DNA of 64,000 bases from UBA9926 sp913064795 (GTDB lineage: Bacteria; Pseudomonadota; Gammaproteobacteria; Pseudomonadales; Azotimanducaceae): contig JBJKZD010000005.1 in NCBI GenBank assembly GCA_045560765.1, positions 186,001 through 250,000 of the forward strand, given 5' to 3'. Below, piece by piece: positions 37,073-45,216 of the stretch. The notes under the pieces were generated by a model, which saw only the letters and a list, made by a program, of their open reading frames with translations, was not told where the DNA came from and did not search any database. Made by a program: the position numbers and the translations under genes. The first letter of the stretch is position 1. Each line of letters begins with the position of its first letter.

Positions 37073-37087
37073 GCAAAGATGATGCCA
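37073..37087 (-). promoter_or_regulatory. Sigma-54 (-24/-12) promoter of amt
   Basis: The minus strand reads TGGCAT-CATCT-TTGC, matching the TGGCAC-N5-TTGC consensus at all but one position, including GG at -24 and GC at -12. A start site near 37061 would give a leader of about 105 nt. Confidence 0.72.
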
Positions 37088-37181
37088 AAATCGTGAATCA
37101 CGACTAAACGCTGGCTAAACAGGGGTTACCGGCAAACGCTGACTTGTGTTGACCGCTTTTGATTTATTTCAGGGCGCCCAG

Positions 37182-37225
37182 GGTGCACGAAGGTGGGGCA
37201 AGCGCCCTTTAATGGGGCGTGCACC
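37182..37225. promoter_or_regulatory. Candidate NtrC enhancer region upstream of amt
   Basis: TGCACG-AAGGT-GGGGCA (37184-37200) matches the NtrC site TGCACC-N5-GGTGCA at 10 of 12 positions, and perfect half-sites GGTGCA (37182-37187) and TGCACC (37220-37225) flank an inverted repeat GGTGCACG/CGTGCACC. It lies about 95-140 nt upstream of the -24 element. The rest of the 37010-37330 gap holds no gene. Confidence 0.5.
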
Positions 37226-37330
37226 TACAAAGGCATGTGAACTTAAAATGGCGCGTCTTCTTGCCCGAGCGGCTTAGTCGATGATTCTCCAGCCGTGCAA
37301 GGAATTCCATTGAGATTGGAGAAGCTCCAG

Positions 37331-38680
37331 TCAACTCAACTGGCTGGGTAAATACAGCACAAGGCTTGTGAAGTGATAAATTAGAATCAACCCGACTAAC
37401 TGGAGCAGGATAAAGGGAACAACCCCGCGATAGATGGTTTGAACCGTAATCGAGTCATCCACGACCCCTTTTAGGTAAAAAATGGCAAAACCAACCGGGG
37501 GTGTCAGAAAAGCGGTCTGAAGACACACGGCAAACAAAATCGTGAACCACACCAAATCAAAGCCTAGATCAAGGACGACAGGCGCGACCAGGGGCAAAAC
37601 AATCAGCGTTATTTCAATCCAATCGAGCACAAAACCCAGCAAAAAAACCACCAACAAAATAGTAATCAAGATACCGTCAGGACCAAAAGGCAGACCGAGG
37701 AGACCTTTGGCAATTAAAGTGTCACCCCCAAGTCCTCTCAGTACCAGTGAGAAGGCAGTCGCTCCCAAAAAAATGGCAAAGATATAACTGGTCGTCCTCG
37801 TTGTTTCTAAGCAGGCGGATTTGATGACGTCAACATTCAGCTGTCCGTAGATTGCCGTCAGCAGCAAAGCGCCCGCAGCACCCACGCCCGCGGCTTCAGT
37901 GGGGGTCGCCAAGCCCATAAAAATTGAACCCAGAACGGCAAAAATTAGTAGCAAGGGTGGAAGCATCGCTTTGAGCACATCCATCCAGAGTCCGGCCGTC
38001 ATTTCAGGGGCCTCTTTATCGCTTGGCGCCCGTTCAGGTTTCATCAACGCCACACCGATGATGTAGATTGTGTACAGCGCTGCCAGTAACAATCCAGGAA
38101 ACAGCGCGCCTAAAAATAATGCACCAACGGACAGGGCCAATCGATCAGCCATCATCACCAACATGATGCTCGGAGGCACTAAAATACCGAGGGTTCCAAC
38201 CGCTGCAATGGTCCCCGATGCCAATTCGGGTTGATATTTTTGAGCTAACATTGGCGGCATTGCCAAGAGCCCGAGTAAAACCACAGAGGCTCCTATAATT
38301 CCCGTGGACGCCGAAAGCAGCACACCAATGAACACCACTGATAGCGCCATCCCTCCAGGCAGCACCCCCAAGACTTTCGATAAATTGGTCAGTAATCGTT
38401 CAGCAAGGCCAGATTTTTCGAGCATAATTCCCATGAAAATGAACATCGGCAGCGCCACTAAAACCCAATTGTTCATCACATCCCATATCCGGTCTGCGAC
38501 CAGCGCCGAGTAATCCCAGCTCATTGCGATGTCCCAGCCCATCTCGACTTCAGCGATGATTCCCAATGCTGTAAACAGAACAGAAAGTCCGCCCAATACC
38601 CAAGCGACGGGAAATCCGCTAAAAATCAGGACAATAAAGCTCAGAAACATCAGCAGGCTAAGCCAATCACCATCGGTCAT
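37331..38680 (-). CDS. dctM: TRAP transporter large permease DctM
   Basis: 449 residues from the ATG at 38680 (GAGGTG 8 nt upstream). About 12 hydrophobic segments with the blocks FSGFPVAWVLG, NWVLVALPMFIFMGIMLEKSGLAERLL, SASTGIIGASVVLLG and IMLVMMAD that characterise DctM. Forms the Na+-coupled channel with DctQ. The neighbouring genes dctQ and dctP complete the transporter. Confidence 0.93.
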   Translation of the reverse strand: MTDGDWLSLLMFLSFIVLIFSGFPVAWVLGGLSVLFTALGIIAEVEMGWDIAMSWDYSALVADRIWDVMNNWVLVALPMFIFMGIMLEKSGLAERLLTNLSKVLGVLPGGMALSVVFIGVLLSASTGIIGASVVLLGLLAMPPMLAQKYQPELASGTIAAVGTLGILVPPSIMLVMMADRLALSVGALFLGALFPGLLLAALYTIYIIGVALMKPERAPSDKEAPEMTAGLWMDVLKAMLPPLLLIFAVLGSIFMGLATPTEAAGVGAAGALLLTAIYGQLNVDVIKSACLETTRTTSYIFAIFLGATAFSLVLRGLGGDTLIAKGLLGLPFGPDGILITILLVVFLLGFVLDWIEITLIVLPLVAPVVLDLGFDLVWFTILFAVCLQTAFLTPPVGFAIFYLKGVVDDSITVQTIYRGVVPFILLQLVGLILIYHFTSLVLYLPSQLS

Positions 38681-38684
38681 TGTT

Positions 38685-39224
38685 CTACACCTCGGTCTTG
38701 GTGGCTGAGGCACCAAACAAGAAAGCCAGCACCCGGGACAACCGGCTAAGGGTCGCGAGCAACAACAATAAAAATCCGAGGGGTAACATCATCTTGATCA
38801 CCCAGCGCAAGGGCAAACCGCCGGGAGACTGTGACACTTCTGCTGTCTGAAAGGCATAGAAGACAAAAGGTCCTGATGCAAACAGCACCAGCAGTATGAA
38901 CGGCAACAGCAGCAGCAACAGACCATAACATTCGATCCATGCCAGCGTTTCATCGGACCATCTCGATCGCAGGACGTCCACCCTAACGTGACTGTCCTCC
39001 GTGACGGCGTAGGACAACCCCAGCAAAAATCCGGTTGCATAGAGGTGCCACTGCAACTCCTCGAGCTGAATAAAACCTTCAGAGAAAAAGTAGCGACAAA
39101 CCACATTCACCATGATCACCACAATCAGGGCTAGCCAAATGATCCCAAGGCCACCCCCAAGCCCTCGAATCAGGGCGTCAATCCGCCTCGAGAAAGCTGT
39201 ATCGGGCAAAGGAGACTCGATCAC
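38685..39224 (-). CDS. dctQ: TRAP transporter small permease DctQ
   Basis: 179 residues with four transmembrane segments and the DctQ motif FSEGFIQLEELQWHLYATGFLLGLSYAVTEDSHVRVDVL. The start is a GTG overlapping the dctP stop in GTGA. 4 nt before dctM. Confidence 0.9.
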   Translation of the reverse strand: MIESPLPDTAFSRRIDALIRGLGGGLGIIWLALIVVIMVNVVCRYFFSEGFIQLEELQWHLYATGFLLGLSYAVTEDSHVRVDVLRSRWSDETLAWIECYGLLLLLLPFILLVLFASGPFVFYAFQTAEVSQSPGGLPLRWVIKMMLPLGFLLLLLATLSRLSRVLAFLFGASATKTEV

Positions 39225-40369
39225 TCAGGCGTCTCCTCAAAATCTCGAGGTAGGTAAGCGAGGGTTTTCCACTTCTGGTATTGCGCCTTGAAACGCTTTT
39301 GCGATTCCCATATTTCGGCAAACTCAGGATCCTTAGATGCTTCCGCCTTCAGCACTGCCTGGGTGACTTCTTCCAAGGATTTAAGGATGTCTCGATCAAA
39401 CTTAATGGGCGTCACGCCTTTGGCCGCAAAGCTTTCTATCACGGCGCCCTGCAGGGCTTCACCCCGGGCGAGATTGCGAATCACACCTGCCGTGCAGGCC
39501 ATTTCAATCAAGGCCTGATCGCCGCTTTCTAATGATTGCCAGAGCGTGCGGTTGACGACGAGATGCGCAGCGGTAAAGGTTTGGTGCCACCCAGGGAAAT
39601 AGTTATATTTGGCGACCTGATCAAAACCGAGTTTTGCGTCCACGACAGGCAATGAATATTCCGTCGCATCGATCGCTCCTTTCTCTAGCGCAGGGTAAAT
39701 CTCGCCCCCCGGAATCAGTGTCACAGAAGCACCGAGAGATTGAAGGACTCGACCGCCGAGGCCCGCGAATCGTATTTTTAACCCATCGAACTGTTCCAGT
39801 CGGGTGATAGGAAATCGAAACCACCCCGCCGTTTCGGGACCAATAATCCCACAGAGAATAGGATGCACATTGTGCGGTGCATAAAGCTTCTCCGCCAAAG
39901 ATTTGCCGCCGGCTTCAAAATACCAAGCCGTGAACTCCCATGGCTCAAGACCAAACGGCACCGCCGCGATCAGAGGGGTCGCAGGGATGCGACCTTGATC
40001 GTACCCGAGCCAGGTATAGCCTGCCTCGAGTTTTCCTGCTTTTACGGTTTCGGTAATGCTAAAGGCTGGAACCAATAAACCTGGCTCGTAGATCTCAAGA
40101 TTCACTCGACCTTGACTTGACCGCTTTAGTTGCTCGGAAACGAACACAATATTGTCGCCCAAAGCAGGGAGGTGCGTGCCAAATGCCACCGGCGTACGCC
40201 AATTGATTTGCGGCCGAGACTGACCCTCAACCGACGGGTTCACGGCCTCGTTCGAGCGAAGACTCAAGGCGCCCACAACCCCCACCGTAAAAGCCATCAA
40301 AACAGCAACCAATGCTGTTCGATTTTGTCCAAGGATTTTTTTATCACCAACACTCCTAGATCCAGTCAC
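39221..40369 (-). CDS. dctP: TRAP transporter substrate-binding protein DctP (TakP-like)
   Basis: 382 residues from a GTG at 40369 (Shine-Dalgarno AGGA is too close, so the start is uncertain). An N-terminal signal anchor (about 18-38) precedes a DctP domain. The VETVKAGKLEAGYTW, GLKIRFAGLGGRVLQSLGASVTLIPGGEIYPALEKGAIDATE and YNYFPGWHQTFTAAHLVVN blocks resemble keto-acid/mannitol-type DctP (TakP group) rather than C4-dicarboxylate binders. Binds an organic anion; the specific substrate is unknown. Confidence 0.87.
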   Translation of the reverse strand: MTGSRSVGDKKILGQNRTALVAVLMAFTVGVVGALSLRSNEAVNPSVEGQSRPQINWRTPVAFGTHLPALGDNIVFVSEQLKRSSQGRVNLEIYEPGLLVPAFSITETVKAGKLEAGYTWLGYDQGRIPATPLIAAVPFGLEPWEFTAWYFEAGGKSLAEKLYAPHNVHPILCGIIGPETAGWFRFPITRLEQFDGLKIRFAGLGGRVLQSLGASVTLIPGGEIYPALEKGAIDATEYSLPVVDAKLGFDQVAKYNYFPGWHQTFTAAHLVVNRTLWQSLESGDQALIEMACTAGVIRNLARGEALQGAVIESFAAKGVTPIKFDRDILKSLEEVTQAVLKAEASKDPEFAEIWESQKRFKAQYQKWKTLAYLPRDFEETPE

Positions 40370-40410
40370 TCCTATTCTATACTACAGCGTTTTGCTAAGC
40401 CTTGCCTCCT

Positions 40411-41326
40411 ATGACACCGGACGAATTTAAACACGCACTGGCCAATGAGGGTGCGCCATTTCAGACTTCTGTTGCTGGTGCGCGGGTGGCCTTTCGTCGG
40501 TGGCCAAAAGTCGGAGCTCAAGGTGTTCTGCTCATCCACGGTCATGCAGCCCACGCACGTTGGTGGGACCATTTAGCGCCTGCACTGAACACAGTATTCG
40601 ACGTCTCCGCCATTGATCTATCTGGGAGCGGCGATAGTGATCACCGCGACTTTTACTCGAGTTCGCTCTTTGCAACAGAAATGATGCAAGTCAGTCTCGA
40701 AGCTGGATACGCAGCACCTATTGTTATCGCACATAGTTTTGGCGGGACATTGGCGAGAATGGCTTGTTATTTGAATCCCGGATGGGCGCAGGAAACTCAT
40801 TCTTATCGATTCAGTGATTTCCAGTGCCCCGTCCAGTTCAAAGAAACCAGCCCTCAGCAAACCACCCAATGATAAAAGATCAGCAGGCTCCGACCGTACA
40901 TTAAGAAAACTTCAGCGACGCTATAAAAGTCCCGAAGCGGCGCTCCGGCGTTTTCGTGTTCGGCCCAGGCAATCGATCGAGCACGGGCACATTGAGCGCC
41001 ACGTCGCTCGACATTCCATCAAGCGCATTGGCGACGACTATCAGTTCAAATTCGACCGGGACCTCCTTAAAAAATTTTTGGCCACCCCAGGCTTGCCCCG
41101 CGGCTCGGAGATGATCCAAGGCATCGAGGCCAATATTTGTTTTGTCTATGGCCAACGCAGCCAATTTTTTACCTCCGAGACCTTGATGGGTCGCCAGAAC
41201 CTCGAGACGATCACAGATTTGATTGCGCCAGACAGGATCATTGCAATCGAAGATGCCGCGCATCACGTTTTTTTGGATCAACCTAATGCCACGATTGAGG
41301 CACTGTTGAGGTTAGCGTCGCCATAG
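40411..41326 (+). pseudogene. Alpha/beta hydrolase disrupted by a +1 frameshift
   Basis: Frame 1 from 40411 encodes the N-terminal half with VLLIHGHAAHARWWDHLAPAL and nucleophile motif AHSFGG, then fails after LNPGWAQE. Frame 2 continues with LILIDSVISSAP and the C-terminal half including the histidine loop IIAIEDAAHHVFLDQP. Joining them needs removal of one base near 40785-40798 (e.g. one A of GAAAC). The result is about 305 residues with a complete triad region. No long homopolymer is at the site, so a genuine recent mutation or an assembly error are both possible. A serine hydrolase of unknown substrate, next to the TRAP transporter. Confidence 0.72.
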
Positions 41327-41766
41327 CAATCAATAACCCTGCAAGCAAAAAAATAGTCCCGCTCTCAAACATTACTTTTAAGTGCCTAGAATAAAGGACC
41401 TAGCTCATCCGAGTGATTGGCGTCCTTGACCCAACAGTTCAAACGGTGCACTCCAAACGATGTCCTTCAAACGGTCCACTTCAAAATCAGAAGAGCGGAC
41501 GGCCGGATGACCTGACTCAATCTCCAATCCTTGAGCTTATTGAATCTGGATTCAGCCCTACCAGACTACCGTAAACCGGTTCTCATTGGCTGAGGAAGGC
41601 CAGAGGCGTGAGAGCCCACGCCGATCAAATCGAGGTGCGGAAGCAAAACAGTGTCCAGCATTTCAACAGGCTCGATGTCTTGGAATGATGATTGAGTCTT
41701 GACCGGTGCTTTTGAGCGAAATTTTGATTCCAGATGATCTGTTTAGCTGACGCTCGCGCTCAAACG
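41327..41766. other. Intergenic stretch with direct repeat, no gene seen
   Basis: 440 nt without a credible gene. It contains two near-identical 15-mers TTCAAACGGTGCACT (41438-41452) and TTCAAACGGTCCACT (41466-41480), 28 nt apart, each followed by a related (C/T)CAAA stretch. Nothing else is recognised. Confidence 0.5.
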
Positions 41767-41931
41767 TTACTCCTTGCCCCGAGTGCCAACCAAGCCCAGC
41801 CAAAACAATGCTTCAAAGACCAGACCCAAAACCAAGAAGGCAGCGCCACCCGCAGGGATACCAATAAGATAGCAACCCGTCGCAGCTACAAAACAAAACA
41901 CTAGGATCAAAATTCGCTTAAGTTTTTTCAT
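41767..41931 (-). CDS. Small two-helix membrane protein
   Basis: 54 residues from the ATG at 41931 (AAGG 7 nt upstream): basic start MKKLKR, then hydrophobic segments about 7-26 and 28-48 with a GIPAGG turn between. No family recognised. A small inner-membrane protein; isolated between the frameshifted hydrolase and the dioxygenase. Confidence 0.5.
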   Translation of the reverse strand: MKKLKRILILVFCFVAATGCYLIGIPAGGAAFLVLGLVFEALFWLGLVGTRGKE

Positions 41932-42029
41932 GGTTGACCTTCTTCTGACCCATGAGTGGTTCAAAGCCCGGTTAAACGAGGCTTAGCACTGATCTGATCA
42001 TCGGATCAGCGCCTACAAGCTGCCAAAAG

Positions 42030-42860
42030 CTATTCGTTCGTGGGGCGTACTCCGTTATCGACTGTAATTCTCTGCATTTTTCGATGCGCAGGCCAATAAT
42101 CGTTGACGGGCTTATGTTGGGTAATCCGATTATCCCAAAAAGCAACGGAATGAGGTTCCCATGAAAACCGGCAGGTGTGTTCTGGTAACACAATGTGTTC
42201 ATACAAAAATGCGAGCAACTCCTGGCTCTCTCTTGCTGCCAACCCTTTGATCCGTTGTGTGAACAACGCGTTCACATAGAGGCCTTTAACACCGGACTCG
42301 GGGTGTTTCACAACGACAGGGTGCTCAACAGGGGGGTTATCAGCCACCATCTGCGAAAGCCGCTCCTCCCCGCCCGGCTCTGCCAAGGACTCCTTAAAAC
42401 CAAAACGAAAATCATGGATCGCAGTGAGTTCACTTAAAAAAGATTGCATCGGACTGGACAAGCTTTCATAAGCAGCGGATAAACTGGCGAATAACGTGTC
42501 GCCACCCCGCTCAGGGATCTTAATACCATGCAAAATAGATCCCAGGGGCGGGCAAGCCCTGAAGGTCATATCCGTGTGCCAGGCCTCGATTTTTGAAGGG
42601 TTCTCACGGTCATTGTCCAAGACTGTCAACGCCGGGAAACCGCTGACATGGGGGTAGGCCTCGTGTAGCTGCGGCTTGCCAAAAGCAGTTGCGAGCGCCA
42701 AATGGTGCGCAGGCATCATGGGCTGTTCTCTAAAGAAAAGTACTTGATAATCAAGCAGCGCCTGACGCAGCGACCTTAAGTCAGCTGACGTCAGTGGCTG
42801 GGTTAAATCAATATTTGAGACCACCCCCCCAATCGCACCTGAGACGCTTTTGACCTCCAT
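42030..42860 (-). CDS. TauD/TfdA-family Fe(II)/2-oxoglutarate dioxygenase
   Basis: 276 residues. Iron ligands H95 and D97 (WHTDMTF) and H249 (ITQHKP) are in place, and R260 or R264 (HRKMQRITV) probably binds the 2-oxoglutarate carboxylate. DNDRENPSKIEAWHTD is typical of the taurine/2,4-D dioxygenase branch. The family hydroxylates taurine, alkylsulfates or phenoxyacids; which one is unknown, and no transporter is beside it. GAAGGGG precedes the ATG. Confidence 0.88.
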   Translation of the reverse strand: MEVKSVSGAIGGVVSNIDLTQPLTSADLRSLRQALLDYQVLFFREQPMMPAHHLALATAFGKPQLHEAYPHVSGFPALTVLDNDRENPSKIEAWHTDMTFRACPPLGSILHGIKIPERGGDTLFASLSAAYESLSSPMQSFLSELTAIHDFRFGFKESLAEPGGEERLSQMVADNPPVEHPVVVKHPESGVKGLYVNALFTQRIKGLAARESQELLAFLYEHIVLPEHTCRFSWEPHSVAFWDNRITQHKPVNDYWPAHRKMQRITVDNGVRPTNE

Positions 42861-43093
42861 GAAACCCCTTCCCTTTGTTATGGATCATGTTTAAAGACAA
42901 GTCTTGGGACCCTTCAATGAGTTCTAGGCCTAAAACTTTCATGCAACTCTTTTAGTGTTTCTGCTGGGTCCAACAGTCTAATGCCAGGGGCGACTTTTCT
43001 TTAGGCGCTCAATCTTGGGAGCTTTAGATCTCAAAGGGGCACCATTGTGCTTCAATTGAGCCAACTTATTATTCGCCGCCCTCTCTGCCGCTA

Positions 43094-43336
43094 TCAACCC
43101 CACCGGCAAACCAAAGCACCTAACTCCGCTGCAACAGTTCCCGTGACCTTTTGGTGACCACAAAACTTACAAACTCGATAAGCCTCAGCCAATGTTTGAT
43201 TAAAGCCTTTGTTCGCCAAAAAACCAAATAATAGCGAACCACACGCCTCACAGCGCTGGCAAAAAGCAACGACCAGAAGAATCATTGCGAGTAATGCAAT
43301 ACAGATGCCCAAAAGAGGTAAAAAAACCGTCGATCA
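43094..43336 (-). CDS. Possible small zinc-ribbon membrane protein
   Basis: An open frame from a TTG at 43336 (80 residues; a TTG at 43312 is also possible). One hydrophobic segment (about 7-26) precedes C-x2-C...C-x2-C spaced as a zinc ribbon: FCQRCEACGSLLFGF...YRVCKFCGHQK. No good Shine-Dalgarno site. A second frame just downstream (42978-43163) could be the continuation after a frameshift. Weakly supported. Confidence 0.35.
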
Positions 43337-43460
43337 AGCCTTACGAGTTCCTTGATGCAGACTGGATTGGCCAACGCCACGCGCCCGGAAACTTTAACGG
43401 TAGCGCTAAAAAAATTCTCTTTTAAGTCAGTTAGCCCGTCTCACAAGATTGAGCGTTAGA

Positions 43461-43634
43461 TTATTCCGGCACGCCTTCGAGGATCGCCATCAAACGCGCC
43501 GTTTTTGATTCGAGCTCGACCACCAGTTCTTTCGCTTTGTGTGTCGATAAAGCGACTACCCGATCCGGACCCAACTTTTTGAGCCCCGCCGCAATCTCAG
43601 CAACCTCTGCTTTCGCTTGTCCAATTTGACTCAT
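43461..43634 (-). CDS. Small helical protein, unknown
   Basis: 57 residues from the ATG at 43634 (AGGGTG 5 nt upstream): SQIGQAKAEVAEIAAGLKKLGPDRVVALSTHKAKELVVELESKTARLMAILEGVPE. Two amphipathic helices; no family recognised. Divergent from the 92-residue gene at 43746. Confidence 0.45.
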   Translation of the reverse strand: MSQIGQAKAEVAEIAAGLKKLGPDRVVALSTHKAKELVVELESKTARLMAILEGVPE

Positions 43635-43745
43635 CTGTTTCACCCTGTATATTGCCGAAGGCGCGAATGATAACGCACTTGTCACCTGCATTCATCTCGA
43701 GACCGCCGCCATAAGGCTTAACGCACTGTATTTAGAGCATCAAAC

Positions 43746-44024
43746 ATGACCAACGCCATCCTCCAAGTTGAGCATCGCGGCGCTCACATCGCGCTCCATT
43801 ACGAGGCGTCGGGCGACGCAAAACTGTACATCAATGGTCTGCTGAGAGCTCAGGCCAATGGCCGGGATGATCTGATTCTTGAAAGCGTGGTTCAAACCGA
43901 CTACGAATGGCACGAACAGGTTGCAGGCCATTGTGTTCTGGCCTCCACCGGGATCAATCTCGCACTTTATATGTCAACACTGTTGATCGCGTCGAAGGAT
44001 TTTCCGCGGGGAGCAGTCGAGTGA
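43746..44024 (+). CDS. Small conserved-looking protein before PNPOx-like gene
   Basis: 92 residues, not recognised. Beta-rich start (LQVEHRGAHIALHYEASGDAKLYINGLLRA). Its stop overlaps the GTG of the following flavoprotein in GTGA, which argues for translation and coexpression. Confidence 0.55.
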   Translation: MTNAILQVEHRGAHIALHYEASGDAKLYINGLLRAQANGRDDLILESVVQTDYEWHEQVAGHCVLASTGINLALYMSTLLIASKDFPRGAVE

Positions 44025-44611
44025 CCCCGATTATTGATGAAATCCGCGCACATCGCATTGAAGCCTTTGAGTCAAAAGACAACAACGCGCCGGTCTGTTT
44101 TTTAGCAACCAACGATGCCCAGGGCCAACCTCAAGTGCGCACGCTCGTGCTCCGAGAGATTAACGACACCGATCTTACCCTGTTTATCAATGCAAGCAGC
44201 CCAAAATGGGAACAGCTGCAAAGTAACCCGCAATGCCAAGTCTTACTTTGGTACGCCACTTTGAACATTCAATACCGCATCACGGGCAAAGCTGAGCTCT
44301 TACCCACGAGCGCGATCACAGATAACTGGCACAAGCGACCTCATCGAGCAAAAGTGCTGGATTATTTTTATGACACGGTAGCCCCACAGAGCTCGACGAT
44401 GGCATCCCGGGACGCCCTGCTAGAACGCTTTGGCGAGATCAATCGGAAACTCTCCCCCGAGGAACTGCAACCCAGCCCGGCCGCGCTCGGAATCCGTATT
44501 CTACTCGAGCAAATCGAGCGACTTGATTTAACCGAAAATGGATTGCCGCACCTGCGCCAACGGTTTGATTTCAGTGATGGAGGATGGTCTGAAACCACTT
44601 TGGTTCCCTAA
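44021..44611 (+). CDS. Pyridoxamine 5'-phosphate oxidase-like flavoprotein
   Basis: 197 residues from the GTG at 44021, preceded by GGGGAG 8 nt upstream; longer in-frame sequence has no family character. The split-barrel is seen in APVCFLATNDAQGQPQVRTLVLREI and FINASSPKWEQLQSNPQCQVLLWYATLNIQYRITGKAEL, as in the Pyridox_oxase_2 (Alr4036-like) group, shorter and different at the C-terminus from PdxH (about 218). FMN-binding oxidase or binder; PLP synthesis not proven. Confidence 0.78.
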   Translation: MTPIIDEIRAHRIEAFESKDNNAPVCFLATNDAQGQPQVRTLVLREINDTDLTLFINASSPKWEQLQSNPQCQVLLWYATLNIQYRITGKAELLPTSAITDNWHKRPHRAKVLDYFYDTVAPQSSTMASRDALLERFGEINRKLSPEELQPSPAALGIRILLEQIERLDLTENGLPHLRQRFDFSDGGWSETTLVP

Positions 44612-44635
44612 CCCATCATTTCCGAAAAATTTTCT

Positions 44636-44664
44636 TTGACAGCTCAACGCTTTCCACCTACATT
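44636..44664 (+). promoter_or_regulatory. Sigma-70 promoter of candidate ncRNA
   Basis: TTGACA (44636-44641), 17-nt spacer, TACATT (44659-44664): a consensus -35 with a 4/6 -10. Predicted start near 44671. Confidence 0.6.
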
Positions 44665-44670
44665 TGGCGG

Positions 44671-44860
44671 TGAACATTGATGCGCAGACGTTCTGACCAG
44701 GGGGAACCTCCAGCGCTCCTTTAAATACCCTGACCGCAAAGGAGGTGATCCCATCAATAGTCAGTCTATCAAGGGAGCCTCCGAGTTAAATTAACTCGGA
44801 GTCCGCTCCCATACGTTAAGACAGAGCCCCAAAGTGCCTTGGCATTTTGGGGCTTTTTTA
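44671..44860 (+). ncRNA. Candidate structured ncRNA with orphan super-Shine-Dalgarno
   Basis: About 190 nt between a promoter and an intrinsic terminator, no open frame on the plus strand. The middle has AAAGGAGGTGATCC (44738-44751), a perfect 14-nt complement of the 16S rRNA 3' tail, with no start codon at useful distance. It can pair with upstream GGGA-ACCTCC (44702-44711) or, alternatively, CTCCTTT (44716-44722). CTGAC (44693-44697) can pair with GTCAG (44760-44764). Then a second hairpin, GGGAGC (44773-44778) and CTCCGAGTTAA (44779-44789) with TTAACTCGGAG (44791-44801) and GCTCCC (44805-44810). Does not match 6S, SRP, tmRNA or RsmZ features that I know. Confidence 0.5.
44825..44860 (+). 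terminator. Intrinsic terminator of the candidate ncRNA
   Basis: AGCCCCAAAGTGCC (44825-44838), loop TT, GGCATTTTGGGGCT (44841-44854), one G-T pair, then T-tract to 44859. Strong 14-bp stem. Confidence 0.93.
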
Positions 44861-45216
44861 TTGTTAACGAATTAAAACCTCGTCACGAGTATCTGGAACT
44901 AAAAATAGGTTCTGGAACCAGAGCGGGTTTCCTTAAACCACGACCTCAGTGTCGCGGCTCTAAGCCTAATATTTAGCATGATTCTGATGGCTTTTTGGTT
45001 CAGACAACCCGATCTGAGACCTGCTTGCAGCACACGAATGGAAAATAATCCTCGAGGACACATCTCTGGCTCACCTTGGTCTTCGAGGACTCTCCGGTGG
45101 GTAGGGTCGAAAAACTGAACTCGGCCGTTCGGGAGCAATTCGGCGATCGGTTTTTGAAATCAAGCACAGCGTTCACAAGCAAAAGAGCACTCATCACGCT
45201 AGGGAGACATCTAGTT
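44861..45216. other. Intergenic stretch, no gene seen
   Basis: 356 nt between the terminator and the metR stop. A palindrome GGTTCTGGAACC lies near 44907. No frame with convincing start or composition. Confidence 0.5.

Noticed and set aside
37331..40369. C4-dicarboxylate specificity for the TRAP transporter
   Set aside because: DctP residues resemble the keto-acid/TakP group as much as DctP proper; no DctBD regulators nearby. Specificity left open.
44701..44751. Resemblance to the 16S rRNA 3' end (GGGGAACCT and CTCCTTT, plus its complement)
   Set aside because: Not an rRNA fragment: the GTAACAAGG segment and the rest of 16S are missing, and the match is explained by a self-complementary hairpin.
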